Below, piece after piece: positions 37,349-46,063 of a stretch of DNA of 64,000 nt (its first letter is position 1; every line of letters begins with the position of its first letter). The DNA lies in the NCBI RefSeq assembly GCF_030954495.1, contig NZ_JAVHUW010000060.1, positions 88,909-152,908 of the forward strand, given 5' to 3'. Both the position numbers and the translations under genes were made by a program. The notes beneath the pieces were generated by a model, which did not search any database, was not told the DNA's origin, and saw only the letters and a list, made by a program, of their open reading frames with translations. The stretch comes from Candidatus Desulfosporosinus nitrosoreducens. GTDB lineage: Bacteria > Bacillota > Desulfitobacteriia > Desulfitobacteriales > Desulfitobacteriaceae.

Positions 37349-38239
37349 TTAACCTTTACTGGAGTGTGCAGCTACTTTGATCGAGTTATTAATATTGTGA
37401 ATTTCCGGGATATTTTTAATCATCTCTTCCGCCAACTCGCGTTCTTCTTCAGTATAGACCTCACCTGTCAAAAAAGCGATCCCATTTTGTACAAATGCGC
37501 GTATCTGGCCTGAATTCAAGCGATGCTGCCCCAACTTGGAGACAAGTTGTTCAGTCAGCCATAAATCGTCTCCTTGAGAACGATGCCGAGTCATGATCTC
37601 ACTGACAACCGCTTTGACGCCCGGAACTTGATAGGCGGTTTCCACAGCCCACTCCATTTCTTCCTGAGTATCCACGAGACCGCTTAACGTTATCAAGCCT
37701 TGGCGGGCGGCAGTTTGAATTTCATGAGCATTAACCCACGGGGAAGCAACAAGGGCATTTTCTACACGGTTGACAAGGGTTGCGTCGTCGACAGCCTTCT
37801 CCAGGAATTGGATTTCGCTGCGAATTTCTTTAACTCCCCGCACTTGTGATGCGAGACGTTTAGCCAACCGCTCCGTGCTTTGAGTTTCAACATGTCCGAG
37901 TAATGTCGCAATCCCTCGGCTTACCCGACACCCTAAATGGGTAAGATCCTCAAAATTAGATCCTCTAAAACGTTCGCTAATTCCTTGTTCAATGTCTTTA
38001 TCAAGGATATTGCCATCATTGGCAACAGTCAAAGAGTTATCTAATTCACGAACACCATCGATTCGCCCCACACGGCTCCCGAAAAAATCCTTTTCGACCA
38101 AGCTGTCCACCATACCCCAAATTGTTGCCCGATCCCCTTTGACCTCAACATGGATTCCTTGCCCGCTTTCACCAAAATGTGTATGAATAAGTTTTTTGAT
38201 ATCACGAAGAATGTCTTGTTCGGACCGCGAATTATGCAT
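37349..38239 (-). CDS. protein with four BON domains
   Basis: 296 residues, ATG 38239 behind GGAGGGAG. Four repeats of about 70 residues each show the BON pattern of a helix, then a strand with G-x-h-x-L-x-G: ATIWGMVDS, ATLLGHVETQ, ITLSGLVDTQ and AFLTGEVYTE. No signal peptide or membrane helix is seen, unlike OsmY-type periplasmic proteins, so it is probably cytosolic. BON domains bind phospholipid or small ligands. It precedes a potassium channel gene's 3' end in the same direction, so a link to ion or osmotic stress is possible. Confidence 0.82.
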   Translation of the reverse strand: MHNSRSEQDILRDIKKLIHTHFGESGQGIHVEVKGDRATIWGMVDSLVEKDFFGSRVGRIDGVRELDNSLTVANDGNILDKDIEQGISERFRGSNFEDLTHLGCRVSRGIATLLGHVETQSTERLAKRLASQVRGVKEIRSEIQFLEKAVDDATLVNRVENALVASPWVNAHEIQTAARQGLITLSGLVDTQEEMEWAVETAYQVPGVKAVVSEIMTRHRSQGDDLWLTEQLVSKLGQHRLNSGQIRAFVQNGIAFLTGEVYTEEERELAEEMIKNIPEIHNINNSIKVAAHSSKG

Positions 38240-38327
38240 AAATCTCCCTCCACCATGAAGCTTTTGTTTTCATACTCAGAGGGTATTTTATCCCAAGACT
38301 TCCTCTTTTACTCCACCCAATTTCAGT

Positions 38328-39374
38328 CTACCCAGCTTCTGCCGGCTGTAATTTTGTTTGATTTGCCGCAACCTCTTCCAAGCGGTGCAGTTGTTCCCGC
38401 AAGCCCAAAACAATCAGAAGATCCCCTTCCAAGATCTCCTCCCGAGCATCCGGGTTGCTGATGACAAACTTATCACGCAAAATTGCCAAGACTATAGCGC
38501 CTGTTTGTTGTTTTATCCCACTTGAAGACAGTGTTCTCCCAATTAGACAAGACCCCTGCTCAACTTTTAACTCCATAATTTTCATCTCAATATTGTGATC
38601 ATGAATCACTGTTTCGATGTACTCCATACTGACAGGCTTCAGAATGGACATGGCCATCCGCCATCCGCCTAAAATCGCCGGAGAAATTACTTTGTCCGCT
38701 CCAGCCCTCAACAGCTTATTCTCAGACTCTAGCTGGTCCATTCGAGCAACTACTTGGACCTTGGGGTTTAGTCCTTTAGCTGTCAGCGTAACAAAAACGT
38801 TCAGCGCGTCTTCGGGCAGGGCTGTAATTAACCCTTTAGCCCGTTCAATTCCGGCTTTCTTCAGAACCTCATCTTGTGTCGCATCATTATGGATGACAAG
38901 ATACCCTTCCTCAATAAACTGCCGGACGAGCTCCTCTTCTTGCTCAATAACTACACAAGGATATCCTTCTTTCCGAAGTCGATAAACGACTTGTCTGCCG
39001 ACGCGCCCTGCCCCGCAGACAATGATATGGTCCTGAAGTTGTTCGATCTTTTTATTCATTTTTCTTCTCCCATACGCTCCGGCTAACTGGCCCTCTACTA
39101 AGAAAGCCATCATCAAACCGGCTGAATAGAGCATGACCCCTGCTCCCCCGAGCATAAGCATAACTGAAAAAACATGCCCCGCATCTGATTTTAATTTGAT
39201 ATCACCATAACCAACGGTGGTAATAGTCTCTACGGTGAAGTAAAAGGCTTGAGCCAAACTGAAATGTTCCGTTAACATTAATCCTGCTGTACCAATAAGA
39301 AGGGTAAATAGTACGGCTAAAACAGCAAATCTAATACGCCTACCCAACAACTTCACTTTCTTTCTTTTCAGCAA
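38328..39374 (-). CDS. two-helix potassium channel with RCK (TrkA-N/TrkA-C) domains
   Basis: 348 residues if TTG 39374 is used (AGGCGG upstream); the frame is open to 39437 but that would overlap the PHP gene. It has one membrane helix, a pore loop with the selectivity filter TVGYGD, a second helix, then a Rossmann RCK domain (HIIVCGAGRVGRQVVYRL) and a TrkA-C domain at about 265-340. RCK domains gate the channel on Ca2+, nucleotides or pH. Channels of this MthK-like form release or take up K+ in the plasma membrane. Confidence 0.88.
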   Translation of the reverse strand: MLKRKKVKLLGRRIRFAVLAVLFTLLIGTAGLMLTEHFSLAQAFYFTVETITTVGYGDIKLKSDAGHVFSVMLMLGGAGVMLYSAGLMMAFLVEGQLAGAYGRRKMNKKIEQLQDHIIVCGAGRVGRQVVYRLRKEGYPCVVIEQEEELVRQFIEEGYLVIHNDATQDEVLKKAGIERAKGLITALPEDALNVFVTLTAKGLNPKVQVVARMDQLESENKLLRAGADKVISPAILGGWRMAMSILKPVSMEYIETVIHDHNIEMKIMELKVEQGSCLIGRTLSSSGIKQQTGAIVLAILRDKFVISNPDAREEILEGDLLIVLGLREQLHRLEEVAANQTKLQPAEAG

Positions 39375-39384
39375 ACCAAACCGC

Positions 39385-40215
39385 CTAGTCTTTATTAAGA
39401 ATTGTTCGCAATTTATGAACTCCCTTAACGGGAACATTCATCTGACCTATCTGGACTTTTCCAAACGGCCCGTGGTAGTCACTTCCACCTGTGGCTAAGA
39501 GAGCAAATTGAGCGGCAACTTCTGCATAATAAGAAATCAGGTTCGTTTGCCGCTCCCAATAACCGTAATAGACTTCAAGCCCAATAGGCCGATAAGCCAA
39601 TAAATCAAAAACCATATTGGGTTCGCTCAATAACCCCGGATGAGCTATTACAGGAAAGCCGCCGGACTCAAAAATCAAATCCACAGCATCTTCAAATCTA
39701 TGTTCCAGGTACGGGAGATAAGCAATCCCACCGGGACGAAAGTAAGTTGCTATATCTTGCCGGATTTTCGGATTATGAGTATCATAGCGATGAAATATAG
39801 CCCTCATAATATGCCCCTTGCTTACAGCTCCTTCCGAATTCACCTCACGCTCAACATCCTTCCAATCTAAAGCAAGTCCATTTTTCTGAAGACTGAACAC
39901 CATGTCGTGGGCTAAGGATGTACGCTGTTTGCGAATCTCACTTAAACGAGCCTGCAAATCAGGGTTGCGGACGTCTTTAAAATACCCTAGAAGATGAACT
40001 TCCTGCCCCCGAAAACTTGTCAACAGCTCAACACCGGGGATTATTTCCATATCCAGACACTTAGCCAATTCTTCCGCCCTGGAGACTCCTTCAGTACTCT
40101 CATGATCCGTAATGGCGAGTACTTTAATAGCATTAGAATGGGCGAGATTTACAACCTCTTCCACAGTAAGTGAACCGTCAGATTCTTGAGTATGAACGTG
40201 TAAGTCGATCCTCAA
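39385..40215 (-). CDS. PHP-domain phosphoesterase
   Basis: 276 residues from TTG 40215 (GGGAGGGGGC). The metal-binding motifs of the PHP family are visible: DLHVHTQESDGS, ITDHES, PGVELL, VIAHPG and GGSDYHG. Family members of this length are often 5'-3' exonucleases or 3',5'-nucleoside bisphosphate phosphatases (YciV/RnaAM type). It is followed 10 bp later by the potassium channel gene, so they may share a transcript. Confidence 0.88.
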   Translation of the reverse strand: MRIDLHVHTQESDGSLTVEEVVNLAHSNAIKVLAITDHESTEGVSRAEELAKCLDMEIIPGVELLTSFRGQEVHLLGYFKDVRNPDLQARLSEIRKQRTSLAHDMVFSLQKNGLALDWKDVEREVNSEGAVSKGHIMRAIFHRYDTHNPKIRQDIATYFRPGGIAYLPYLEHRFEDAVDLIFESGGFPVIAHPGLLSEPNMVFDLLAYRPIGLEVYYGYWERQTNLISYYAEVAAQFALLATGGSDYHGPFGKVQIGQMNVPVKGVHKLRTILNKD

Positions 40216-40336
40216 GCAGCCCCCTCCCTCCCATTGGCTTATCCTAACTATGCCTATTCTGGTTTTTCTTCAAAAATCCTGCTATCCACTATTATTATTC
40301 TTTTTAAGCGGTCTCATAATTATTATTATATTATTA

Positions 40337-40365
40337 TTGACACATTTCCCGTTTTAGGATATAAT
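40337..40365 (+). promoter_or_regulatory. consensus promoter of tRNA-Trp
   Basis: TTGACA at 40337-40342, exactly 17 bases, then TATAAT at 40360-40365. The tRNA starts 22 bases later. Both boxes match the sigma-A consensus perfectly. Confidence 0.85.
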
Positions 40366-40386
40366 TCATTTCGTCGCTAAAATCAT

Positions 40387-40460
40387 AGGGGATTAGTTTA
40401 ATGGTAGAACAGCGGTCTCCAAAACCGTCAGTGCGAGTTCGACTCTTGCATCCCCTGCCA
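40387..40460 (+). tRNA. tRNA-Trp (anticodon CCA)
   Basis: A complete cloverleaf can be drawn: acceptor AGGGGAT/ATCCCCT, anticodon stem GCGGT/ACCGT with loop CTCCAAA, T-stem GCGAG/CTTGC with TTCGACT, discriminator G and an encoded CCA. The 3' half from 40416 is the integration target of the element that follows; the element restores the gene, so the tRNA stays functional. Confidence 0.95.
40416..40460 (+). repeat. attL, 45-bp core identical to attR
   Basis: The 45 bases from the anticodon loop through CCA of tRNA-Trp are repeated without mismatch at 54600-54644. Identity ends sharply on both sides (G versus A before, C versus A after). Confidence 0.93.
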
Positions 40461-40471
40461 CCGCTTATATC

Positions 40472-40492
40472 AAGGGCTTAGGCCCTTTTTAT
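40472..40492 (+). terminator. element-borne terminator now serving tRNA-Trp
   Basis: AAGGGC (40472-40477), TTAG, GCCCTT (40482-40487), then a T-run. It lies inside the element, directly after attL. Confidence 0.75.
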
Positions 40493-40513
40493 TTTTGCCC
40501 AAAATAATCAAAA

Positions 40514-40544
40514 GTGGAACAAAAGTGGAACATGCGATTTAAAA
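40514..40544 (+). repeat. 31-bp direct repeat near attL (probable integrase arm site)
   Basis: Identical to 54465-54495 and in the same orientation. It contains two GTGGAAC units (GTGGAACAAAAGTGGAAC). Its place inside each att end suits arm-type binding sites. The rest of 40545-40755 holds no gene or other signal I can support. Confidence 0.65.
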
Positions 40545-40755
40545 TCGTCAAAACCCCAAAGCTAAATTCCACCAGAGACCCTAACCTCATCCCGCCTTAA
40601 AGACCATTAAAACACCAACTTCCTTAACACCGAAATCCAACAACCTCGTAAATCTACAATATTCCCCTTATTAAAATCCACCCCATTTCCACCCTAAATC
40701 AATTTTAAAACCTTACATATTAAACACAGCCATTACAACCGACCTCAATAAAAAA

Positions 40756-41328
40756 CTAACCCGCAAGGCCGCCGAGCGGCCTTGCCAGAAAATCATTCAA
40801 ATCAGTCGGAAGTTCTATAGGCGGAATCAATTCGAAAGTGTCATAAAGGCCATAAAATTGAGACATAGTCGACTGCTTAATAAGCTTAGAACATTTAAAA
40901 ACACCAGTGTAAGGGTCAAATATATCCCACATAATACGATCTTTAACCTTACTTACATAAATTCTCAAACTTAAACGCTGACGAACACGGACATCCACAA
41001 GATCAAGAGACGGCGTCGTAAAAATGACAAGACACCGCATCTTACGCAGATAAGCTAAGGCTTCAGTAAATTTAACCTGGCCTTTAGTCTGACTTGTACG
41101 CGAATCCAAAAGGGACTGAGCTTCATCGAGCAAAAGAATGGAACCTTTATCACGACACTGGGCAATTAATGCCCAGTCTTCTTTTTCTTCAATTTTTCTG
41201 GACCCCTTAATAGTCATATTAGACAACAAGGGTACGCCAGAAGCTGAAGACCAATGAGTTGCTAAAGCAACTGCCGAAAGCGTTTTGCCAGAACCAAGAT
41301 CACCGTCAAATAAAATCGAATGATACAT
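40756..41328 (-). CDS. Zot/pI-like morphogenesis ATPase
   Basis: 190 residues starting at ATG 41328. Walker A is FDGDLGSGKTLSA at the very N-terminus and Walker B is GSILLLDEAQSLL near residue 70, followed by LRKMRCLVIFTTPSLDLVDVRV, typical of the Zot domain (FtsK-HerA fold). In filamentous phages this ATPase drives extrusion of the virion through the membrane. Classical pI/Zot proteins are 350-400 residues with a transmembrane helix and an outer domain; this one ends after the ATPase core and has neither. A membrane partner, perhaps the 117-residue protein two genes upstream, could supply the anchor. Confidence 0.8.
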   Translation of the reverse strand: MYHSILFDGDLGSGKTLSAVALATHWSSASGVPLLSNMTIKGSRKIEEKEDWALIAQCRDKGSILLLDEAQSLLDSRTSQTKGQVKFTEALAYLRKMRCLVIFTTPSLDLVDVRVRQRLSLRIYVSKVKDRIMWDIFDPYTGVFKCSKLIKQSTMSQFYGLYDTFELIPPIELPTDLNDFLARPLGGLAG

Positions 41329-41669
41329 TATTTATCACCACCCGCATTAAACGCCTTTGATAAAGGCAAACGACCTGTTACACGATCAGCCAAGGTATAA
41401 GCATCCAAAGCCTTAAGGAACAAATCAGGTGAAATTGACTTATAACGAGCCGCATCCAATTGCAACCCAATTGAACGAATGATATCAGAATCAGGGCAAA
41501 GAGATTGAGCCAAAGACAATGCCCTTGCCTGCCGAAAATCCAAAGGAGAACCATGACGCTCAAGAACCGAAATAACACTATCCAACTCAGAGCCAACGTT
41601 CTCTGAACTAAACAACTCTTTTCCAATAAGCTCTTGTAAATCCTTAGACTCCGTAACATCATCAAACAC
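41328..41669 (-). CDS. hypothetical protein of the assembly module
   Basis: 113 residues from GTG 41669, seven bases after AGGGGG; the frame is open to TTG 41714 without a good site. The protein is soluble, acidic at its N-terminus and helical (DSVISVLERHGSPLDFRQARAL). Its last base is shared with the first of the Zot gene, so the two are translationally coupled. A role with the ATPase is inferred from this. No family is recognised. Confidence 0.65.
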   Translation of the reverse strand: MFDDVTESKDLQELIGKELFSSENVGSELDSVISVLERHGSPLDFRQARALSLAQSLCPDSDIIRSIGLQLDAARYKSISPDLFLKALDAYTLADRVTGRLPLSKAFNAGGDK

Positions 41670-41729
41670 AACAAAACCCCCTAAATTAAATTTTGCATCT
41701 CCCAAAACCACCAAGAAACCATGAAATAA

Positions 41730-42083
41730 TCAATGGTGAATAACAATAGCAAAAAAAGCAATAAGGCCGCAAATAATCAAAGGAAGCATATCCAAGAACT
41801 TCTTAGGCTGAGGAACATCAAATAAGCCCTTCAAGACCTCCGATTCACGAATATTATAAAGCGTTTGAGACTCAACCAAAGACGGTAAATCAAGATGATA
41901 AACCAAGTAACGATCACCAAAACGAGAAAAATATTCTTTACCTTCGGTAACAGGCAACAAATATTCCCCAGCTTGTACCCGTCCTTCTGATTCATTTTCT
42001 ATCGGCATCATTTCTAATCGACCGCCTACAACAATAATCAAATTACCGTAATCCTGAACCTCATTTTTTTTAAATGGAAACAA
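41730..42083 (-). CDS. C-terminally anchored membrane protein of the assembly module
   Basis: 117 residues, TTG 42083 behind AAAGGGGAG. Residues 1-95 are hydrophilic; a single hydrophobic helix ends the protein (FLDMLPLIICGLIAFFAIVI). It would sit with its bulk on one side of the membrane and almost no tail. Position next to the Zot-like gene makes it a candidate membrane partner of that ATPase. Confidence 0.65.
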   Translation of the reverse strand: MFPFKKNEVQDYGNLIIVVGGRLEMMPIENESEGRVQAGEYLLPVTEGKEYFSRFGDRYLVYHLDLPSLVESQTLYNIRESEVLKGLFDVPQPKKFLDMLPLIICGLIAFFAIVIHH

Positions 42084-42130
42084 ATTAAACTCCCCTTTCT
42101 AACGAACGATTAATAAAACAAAACATAAAA

Positions 42131-42226
42131 CATTCGGATTTATAATTAAAAACCACTCAAAATTAACACAGCAGCCGCGCTGATCGGAGCCGGCCAGGAG
42201 CCAGCAGCGCGTAAAAATCCGAACGT
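42131..42226. other. nested inverted repeats between phage membrane genes
   Basis: The 142-bp gap after the 87-residue gene contains an outer pair TTCGGATT/AATCCGAA (42133-42140 and 42217-42224) and an inner GC-rich pair CGCGCTG/CAGCGCG (42176-42182 and 42205-42211), with GGAGCC repeated in the loop. It is the only GC-rich spot in this AT-rich operon. It could be a transcription attenuator or a packaging/replication hairpin of the single-stranded genome. Confidence 0.45.
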
Positions 42227-42489
42227 TACCACCACTTAACGCCCTGCTTAAGCTGCAAATACGCACTGTAAATAGCCTTAATACCAACGACCACCGACAC
42301 AAGCACAAAGGCACCAATAAAGGACTTAATGAGAGTTATCCATGCCGACCCCATATTTGCAAACGGACCCAAGAAATAATCCAAATTAAGACCCCTTGAA
42401 GCAACCATAGAAATATTAGACAAGTAATTATAAGCAAAGGTTAATACCTGAATCACCGGACCAAACACCGTATCCGCTATATCATGCAA
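42226..42489 (-). CDS. small membrane protein, two helices
   Basis: 87 residues from TTG 42489 (AGGAGG at 8 nt). Hydrophobic stretches lie near residues 8-30 and 48-75 and the protein ends in a short basic, Trp-rich tail (LKQGVKWW). It belongs to the phage late operon and is probably a minor virion or assembly component. No family is recognised. Confidence 0.65.
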   Translation of the reverse strand: MHDIADTVFGPVIQVLTFAYNYLSNISMVASRGLNLDYFLGPFANMGSAWITLIKSFIGAFVLVSVVVGIKAIYSAYLQLKQGVKWW

Positions 42490-42502
42490 TAGGAAAACCT
42501 CC

Positions 42503-43045
42503 TCAATTACTACCGATCACCTTAAACAAAATATAGATAGCTAAAATCCAAATCAAAACAGCCAAAACTCCGGCAATAACATCACCACCCATTTGAGAAA
42601 AAGCATTCATAACAAGATTAAAGCCACCACTGAACACAGAATTAACAGGCGTTGAAGAACCGGACCAGGACAAAAAACTAAAAACCGTATTAAAAAATCC
42701 TCCAATTATACTGAAAAGTACACCAATCAAACCAAGAATTACCTTAAGCACGAGAACTATCACAGCCAAAGCTTGAGTTATAAAATACCAAAGGCCCGAA
42801 AAAAACTGAGTCAAAGGTTGGAGAAGATTTAAAACAGCTTGTAAAAGATCATGTAATAAATTCCCCAACCATTCAAAGGCAGACTTTAACGCATTGACAA
42901 CCCCGGCAAAAGCAGTCTGCAAAAAATTAATCAAACCCGTAAAAAAATCACCGATACCATTAACAATAGTATTTGCAAGCCACTTAATCCAACCAAATAA
43001 AAAGCTGAAAAGACTTTCAAAGACAGAGGAAAACCAATCCCCCAT
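42503..43045 (-). CDS. large hydrophobic membrane protein of the phage
   Basis: 180 residues, ATG 43045 with a GGGGAGGGGGGA site. The first 90 residues are amphipathic and rich in Phe, Leu and Trp (SSVFESLFSFLFGWIKWLAN), followed by two or three strong transmembrane helices (around 88-118 and 150-176). Filamentous phages encode a polytopic membrane protein near the minor coat genes (pVI-like); this could be its counterpart, but that is a placement argument. Confidence 0.65.
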   Translation of the reverse strand: MGDWFSSVFESLFSFLFGWIKWLANTIVNGIGDFFTGLINFLQTAFAGVVNALKSAFEWLGNLLHDLLQAVLNLLQPLTQFFSGLWYFITQALAVIVLVLKVILGLIGVLFSIIGGFFNTVFSFLSWSGSSTPVNSVFSGGFNLVMNAFSQMGGDVIAGVLAVLIWILAIYILFKVIGSN

Positions 43046-43059
43046 TCATCCCCCCTCCC

Positions 43060-43191
43060 CTAACGAATGACTTTAATTGTTTGCAAAATACCATGACTAA
43101 TACCAATGGCAATACCAATAACAACGACGAGAAGCAAAACTGGCTGAACACCATTCAAGGAAAACTGGAGAAAATTCATTGCATCAGTCAT
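43060..43191 (-). CDS. 43-residue one-helix membrane protein (coat-like)
   Basis: ATG 43191 follows AAGGGGTGG. The protein is MTDAMNFLQFSLNG, then a hydrophobic helix (VLLLVVVIGIAIGI), then a short basic end (HGILQTIKVIR). Acidic start, one helix and basic end is the plan of a filamentous-phage coat protein. It starts two bases upstream of the stop of the adhesin gene in reading order, so it is translationally coupled. Confidence 0.65.
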   Translation of the reverse strand: MTDAMNFLQFSLNGVQPVLLLVVVIGIAIGISHGILQTIKVIR

Positions 43192-43192
43192 A

Positions 43193-45553
43193 TTACCACC
43201 CCTTCCTATAACGGCCTCTTCTATTAGACTTAGAATATTTTTTCATTGAAACACCGGAATAATTAGATTTACGCAAATAACCCTTATAGCCAGAAGAACG
43301 TACCTTATTAGAAAATGACCTATTATTCTTCTTAAAACCAGAAGAACGTTTTTTATAGGGAGACTTAGATAAATAGCTTAATTTATGCTTACGCTGCCAT
43401 TGTTTTTTCTTGGAATTCACAGTAATAACTTTTTTAACACCATAATTGACAGAACGCCTGGTCAACCTACGGCCACCTTTAATTTTACGAATAGACCGCC
43501 GTGCAAGTAAAACCGACTTACCGCCTTTATACCTAGCATGCAATTTCTTATTGCCAAAGTAACTTTTATTCTTATGACCTTTTCTAATCCGACTAGATTT
43601 TTCTTCATCATCTTTAGCAATAAATCTACCAAGAAATTTAGTCCTTTTGGCCAACTTATAAGCTAAAGGAACTGCAATAGCTAAAACAATCAAAGGCCAA
43701 AACTGAAGCAAAAAAAGCCCAATACCGTCAAAAATATCGGACATCTTAACACCAAGTGAAACAGCACCAGAAGGAAAATTAGGAGTTGTAGTATTCTGAA
43801 CAGAAGGAGTACTAGAAACAGAAGCCGACTGAACAGACTCACCTCCAGCATTAACAGCAGAAACAGTAAAAGAATAACTTGTTCCATTAGTCAAACCGGA
43901 AACAGTAAAAGAATTAGTATTAGAAGTACCCAAAAAAGCACCATTCTTATAAATCCTATAAGAGGTAACATTATCAGAGGCAGAATTCTTATTCCAAGCC
44001 AATGAAACAGAACCATTAGATGATGAAATAACGCCCAAACCAGTCACTTGAGAAGGCTTTGCAATTAAAGTAACAATATTTAAAATATTTGAAGGAGAAC
44101 CAGAGCCAGCAACATTAGAGGCAACAACAGAAATAGAATAAGATTGACCAGATACCAGATTAGATAAATGATAAGATATAACATCATTTAAATTTGCAAC
44201 AGGGTTGCTATTTAACAAAACAGAATATGTTATACCAGTCCCCAAACTATTCCAAGATAAATCTAATGAACTAAATGACAAATTGGCATAAGTAAGACTA
44301 ACAGCATTGGGAACAGCTAAAACAGTATAATTTATAGCATCAGATAAAGGACCTTCTCCCCCAGCATTAACACCAGAAACCCGAAAAGAATGTACACCCA
44401 AAGTGAGGTTATTAAAACTAAATGAATTATAAGGAGTGTTACCGATAATAGAAGAAGAATCATAAACATTATACTTAGTAATTTGTTCATCACTGGGCAA
44501 TGAATTCCAAGTCAAAATACCATAATTAGCACCAACACCATCAACAGTAAGACCCGTAATTTTATCCGGAGAAGGTAAATAAATAAAACTAACTGCCGAT
44601 GATTGAGTGGATGAGCCAACAGAATTAATAGCGGAAACAGAGAACAAATGAGAACCAATAGATAAGCCTGAAAAACTATATGAATTAGCTGAGACAGTAG
44701 AAACCAAAGTTCCATCCATAAAAACCCTATAAGAAGAAACACCTTCAACAGGATTATTTGCATTCCAAGTAAGAACACCGGAACCACCAGAACCAGAAAT
44801 TTTAACGCCAGTAGGCGTAGACGGTAAAGTCAACGTTAAATTAACAGAAGTTGAACACGTTGACTCACCATTCAAATTAACAGCAGAAACAGCAAAAGAA
44901 AAATTACCTACTGACAAACCAGAATAAGAAAAAGAATTAGTTTGAGAACTACCATAATAAGAACCATTCAAATAAATCTTATAGCTCGTAACGTTATCGC
45001 CAATAGGATTGCTATTCCAAGAAAGAGTACCATTTGCATCTCCATTTATTAATAAACCAGTAGGCTGATTAGGAACAGGTAATATCTGATTACCATAACA
45101 ATCCAATTGATAAAGAAGAAGATTAGATTTATTTGAAGTAACATCAGTAATTTTTAAATATCGAACATTATTAACAGCAACACTAAAAGTACCAACATAA
45201 GTAACAGGAGTTGTTGAAGAAATAAGATTATTACTAGAATCATAAAAATCATATCTCAACGACGAAACTGAATTAGTAGAAATAGCAACACTTGTTAAAT
45301 TATAAATTCCACCTAAATCATAATTAGCATAAGCAGAGTTAGGAGAAGAACCATATTCCAACCAACCAAAAGTACTATCACTGCCATCAGTGACATAACT
45401 AGCAGGATGCGTTGAATCATTAAAACCATTCGAAGAAACAGGTAATTTGCCACGCAATATGCCAGCAGGAAAAACAGCCAAAGCAAAGGCCGGCAAAACA
45501 TTAGAAAGTAACAAAACAAGAGATAAACTAATAATTAAAATTCTTTTTTTCAT
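43193..45553 (-). CDS. FN3-repeat adhesin with coat-like helix and basic tail (adsorption protein candidate)
   Basis: 786 residues, ATG 45553 behind AAGGAGG. A signal peptide covers 1-26. Residues 35-155 resemble a discoidin/F5-8C-type beta-sandwich, and about five fibronectin type III repeats follow to residue 585, recognisable by repeated NSFSFSGL / SYSFTVSAVN strands. A transmembrane helix lies near 610-640, and the last 145 residues are extremely rich in Lys, Arg and Ser. Residues 599-642 closely match the separate 58-residue coat-like protein at 46755. It is best read as the tip protein that binds the host, anchored in the virion by its coat-like helix. Target unknown. Confidence 0.75.
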   Translation of the reverse strand: MKKRILIISLSLVLLLSNVLPAFALAVFPAGILRGKLPVSSNGFNDSTHPASYVTDGSDSTFGWLEYGSSPNSAYANYDLGGIYNLTSVAISTNSVSSLRYDFYDSSNNLISSTTPVTYVGTFSVAVNNVRYLKITDVTSNKSNLLLYQLDCYGNQILPVPNQPTGLLINGDANGTLSWNSNPIGDNVTSYKIYLNGSYYGSSQTNSFSYSGLSVGNFSFAVSAVNLNGESTCSTSVNLTLTLPSTPTGVKISGSGGSGVLTWNANNPVEGVSSYRVFMDGTLVSTVSANSYSFSGLSIGSHLFSVSAINSVGSSTQSSAVSFIYLPSPDKITGLTVDGVGANYGILTWNSLPSDEQITKYNVYDSSSIIGNTPYNSFSFNNLTLGVHSFRVSGVNAGGEGPLSDAINYTVLAVPNAVSLTYANLSFSSLDLSWNSLGTGITYSVLLNSNPVANLNDVISYHLSNLVSGQSYSISVVASNVAGSGSPSNILNIVTLIAKPSQVTGLGVISSSNGSVSLAWNKNSASDNVTSYRIYKNGAFLGTSNTNSFTVSGLTNGTSYSFTVSAVNAGGESVQSASVSSTPSVQNTTTPNFPSGAVSLGVKMSDIFDGIGLFLLQFWPLIVLAIAVPLAYKLAKRTKFLGRFIAKDDEEKSSRIRKGHKNKSYFGNKKLHARYKGGKSVLLARRSIRKIKGGRRLTRRSVNYGVKKVITVNSKKKQWQRKHKLSYLSKSPYKKRSSGFKKNNRSFSNKVRSSGYKGYLRKSNYSGVSMKKYSKSNRRGRYRKGW

Positions 45554-45565
45554 AAGTCCTCCTTA

Positions 45566-46027
45566 CTAATTTGATAAAACAGGGTCACGCTGCCAAGCCT
45601 GAACATTCCACGCCTGAACCGACATAGGTGACTGAGCCAACAAAGGGCTTTGCGACAACAGCGGCTGACGGATCAAAACACCAGATTGAGTACCAACAGG
45701 AGCAGAAGCAAGAGGACTAGATGACTTAAGAGAAGGAGAAGACTTCAGAGCCTGATTAGGCGGTAAAGGACTATCCTTAGAAGGAAGAGCGGCAACAGGG
45801 TCAAGAGACAAAGGCAAAGGACTAGGGCTTGCAACAGTAATCGGGACACTGTAAGAAGGAATAGACAATGTAACACTATGACCACCATTATCATTAACAA
45901 CAGACAACGAATTACTAACAACCGGATTAGAGTAAGGAGACTCAAAATGTATGACAGGAACTGCATTTAAGGGGATAGCAGGAGCAGAATTAAAGGCCGG
46001 AAGAGTAGGAGCACCCCAAGGAGTCAA
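45566..46027 (-). CDS. Pro/Ser-rich protein, possibly the readthrough end of the Gly-rich protein
   Basis: 153 codons from TTG 46027, but the same frame is open upstream to the UGA at 46066-46064 that ends the Gly-rich protein. The twelve codons between (QVLDAITAIGSQ) look like normal coding sequence. Alone, the product would lack a signal peptide. It is low in charge and rich in Pro, Ser and Leu (SPLPLSLDPVAALPSKDSPL) and ends with WNVQAWQRDPVLSN. It is either a separate gene with a poor start or the C-terminal part of a 375-residue protein made by UGA readthrough or split by mutation. Confidence 0.5.
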   Translation of the reverse strand: MTPWGAPTLPAFNSAPAIPLNAVPVIHFESPYSNPVVSNSLSVVNDNGGHSVTLSIPSYSVPITVASPSPLPLSLDPVAALPSKDSPLPPNQALKSSPSLKSSSPLASAPVGTQSGVLIRQPLLSQSPLLAQSPMSVQAWNVQAWQRDPVLSN

Positions 46028-46063
46028 CTGACTCCCAATCGCCGTAATAGCGTCTAAGACTTG

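Noticed and set aside
42099..42317. 72-codon frame opposite the end of the 87-residue phage gene
   Set aside because: It overlaps a better-supported gene and the hairpin region in another frame and is Cys/Arg/Leu-rich in a way typical of shadows.
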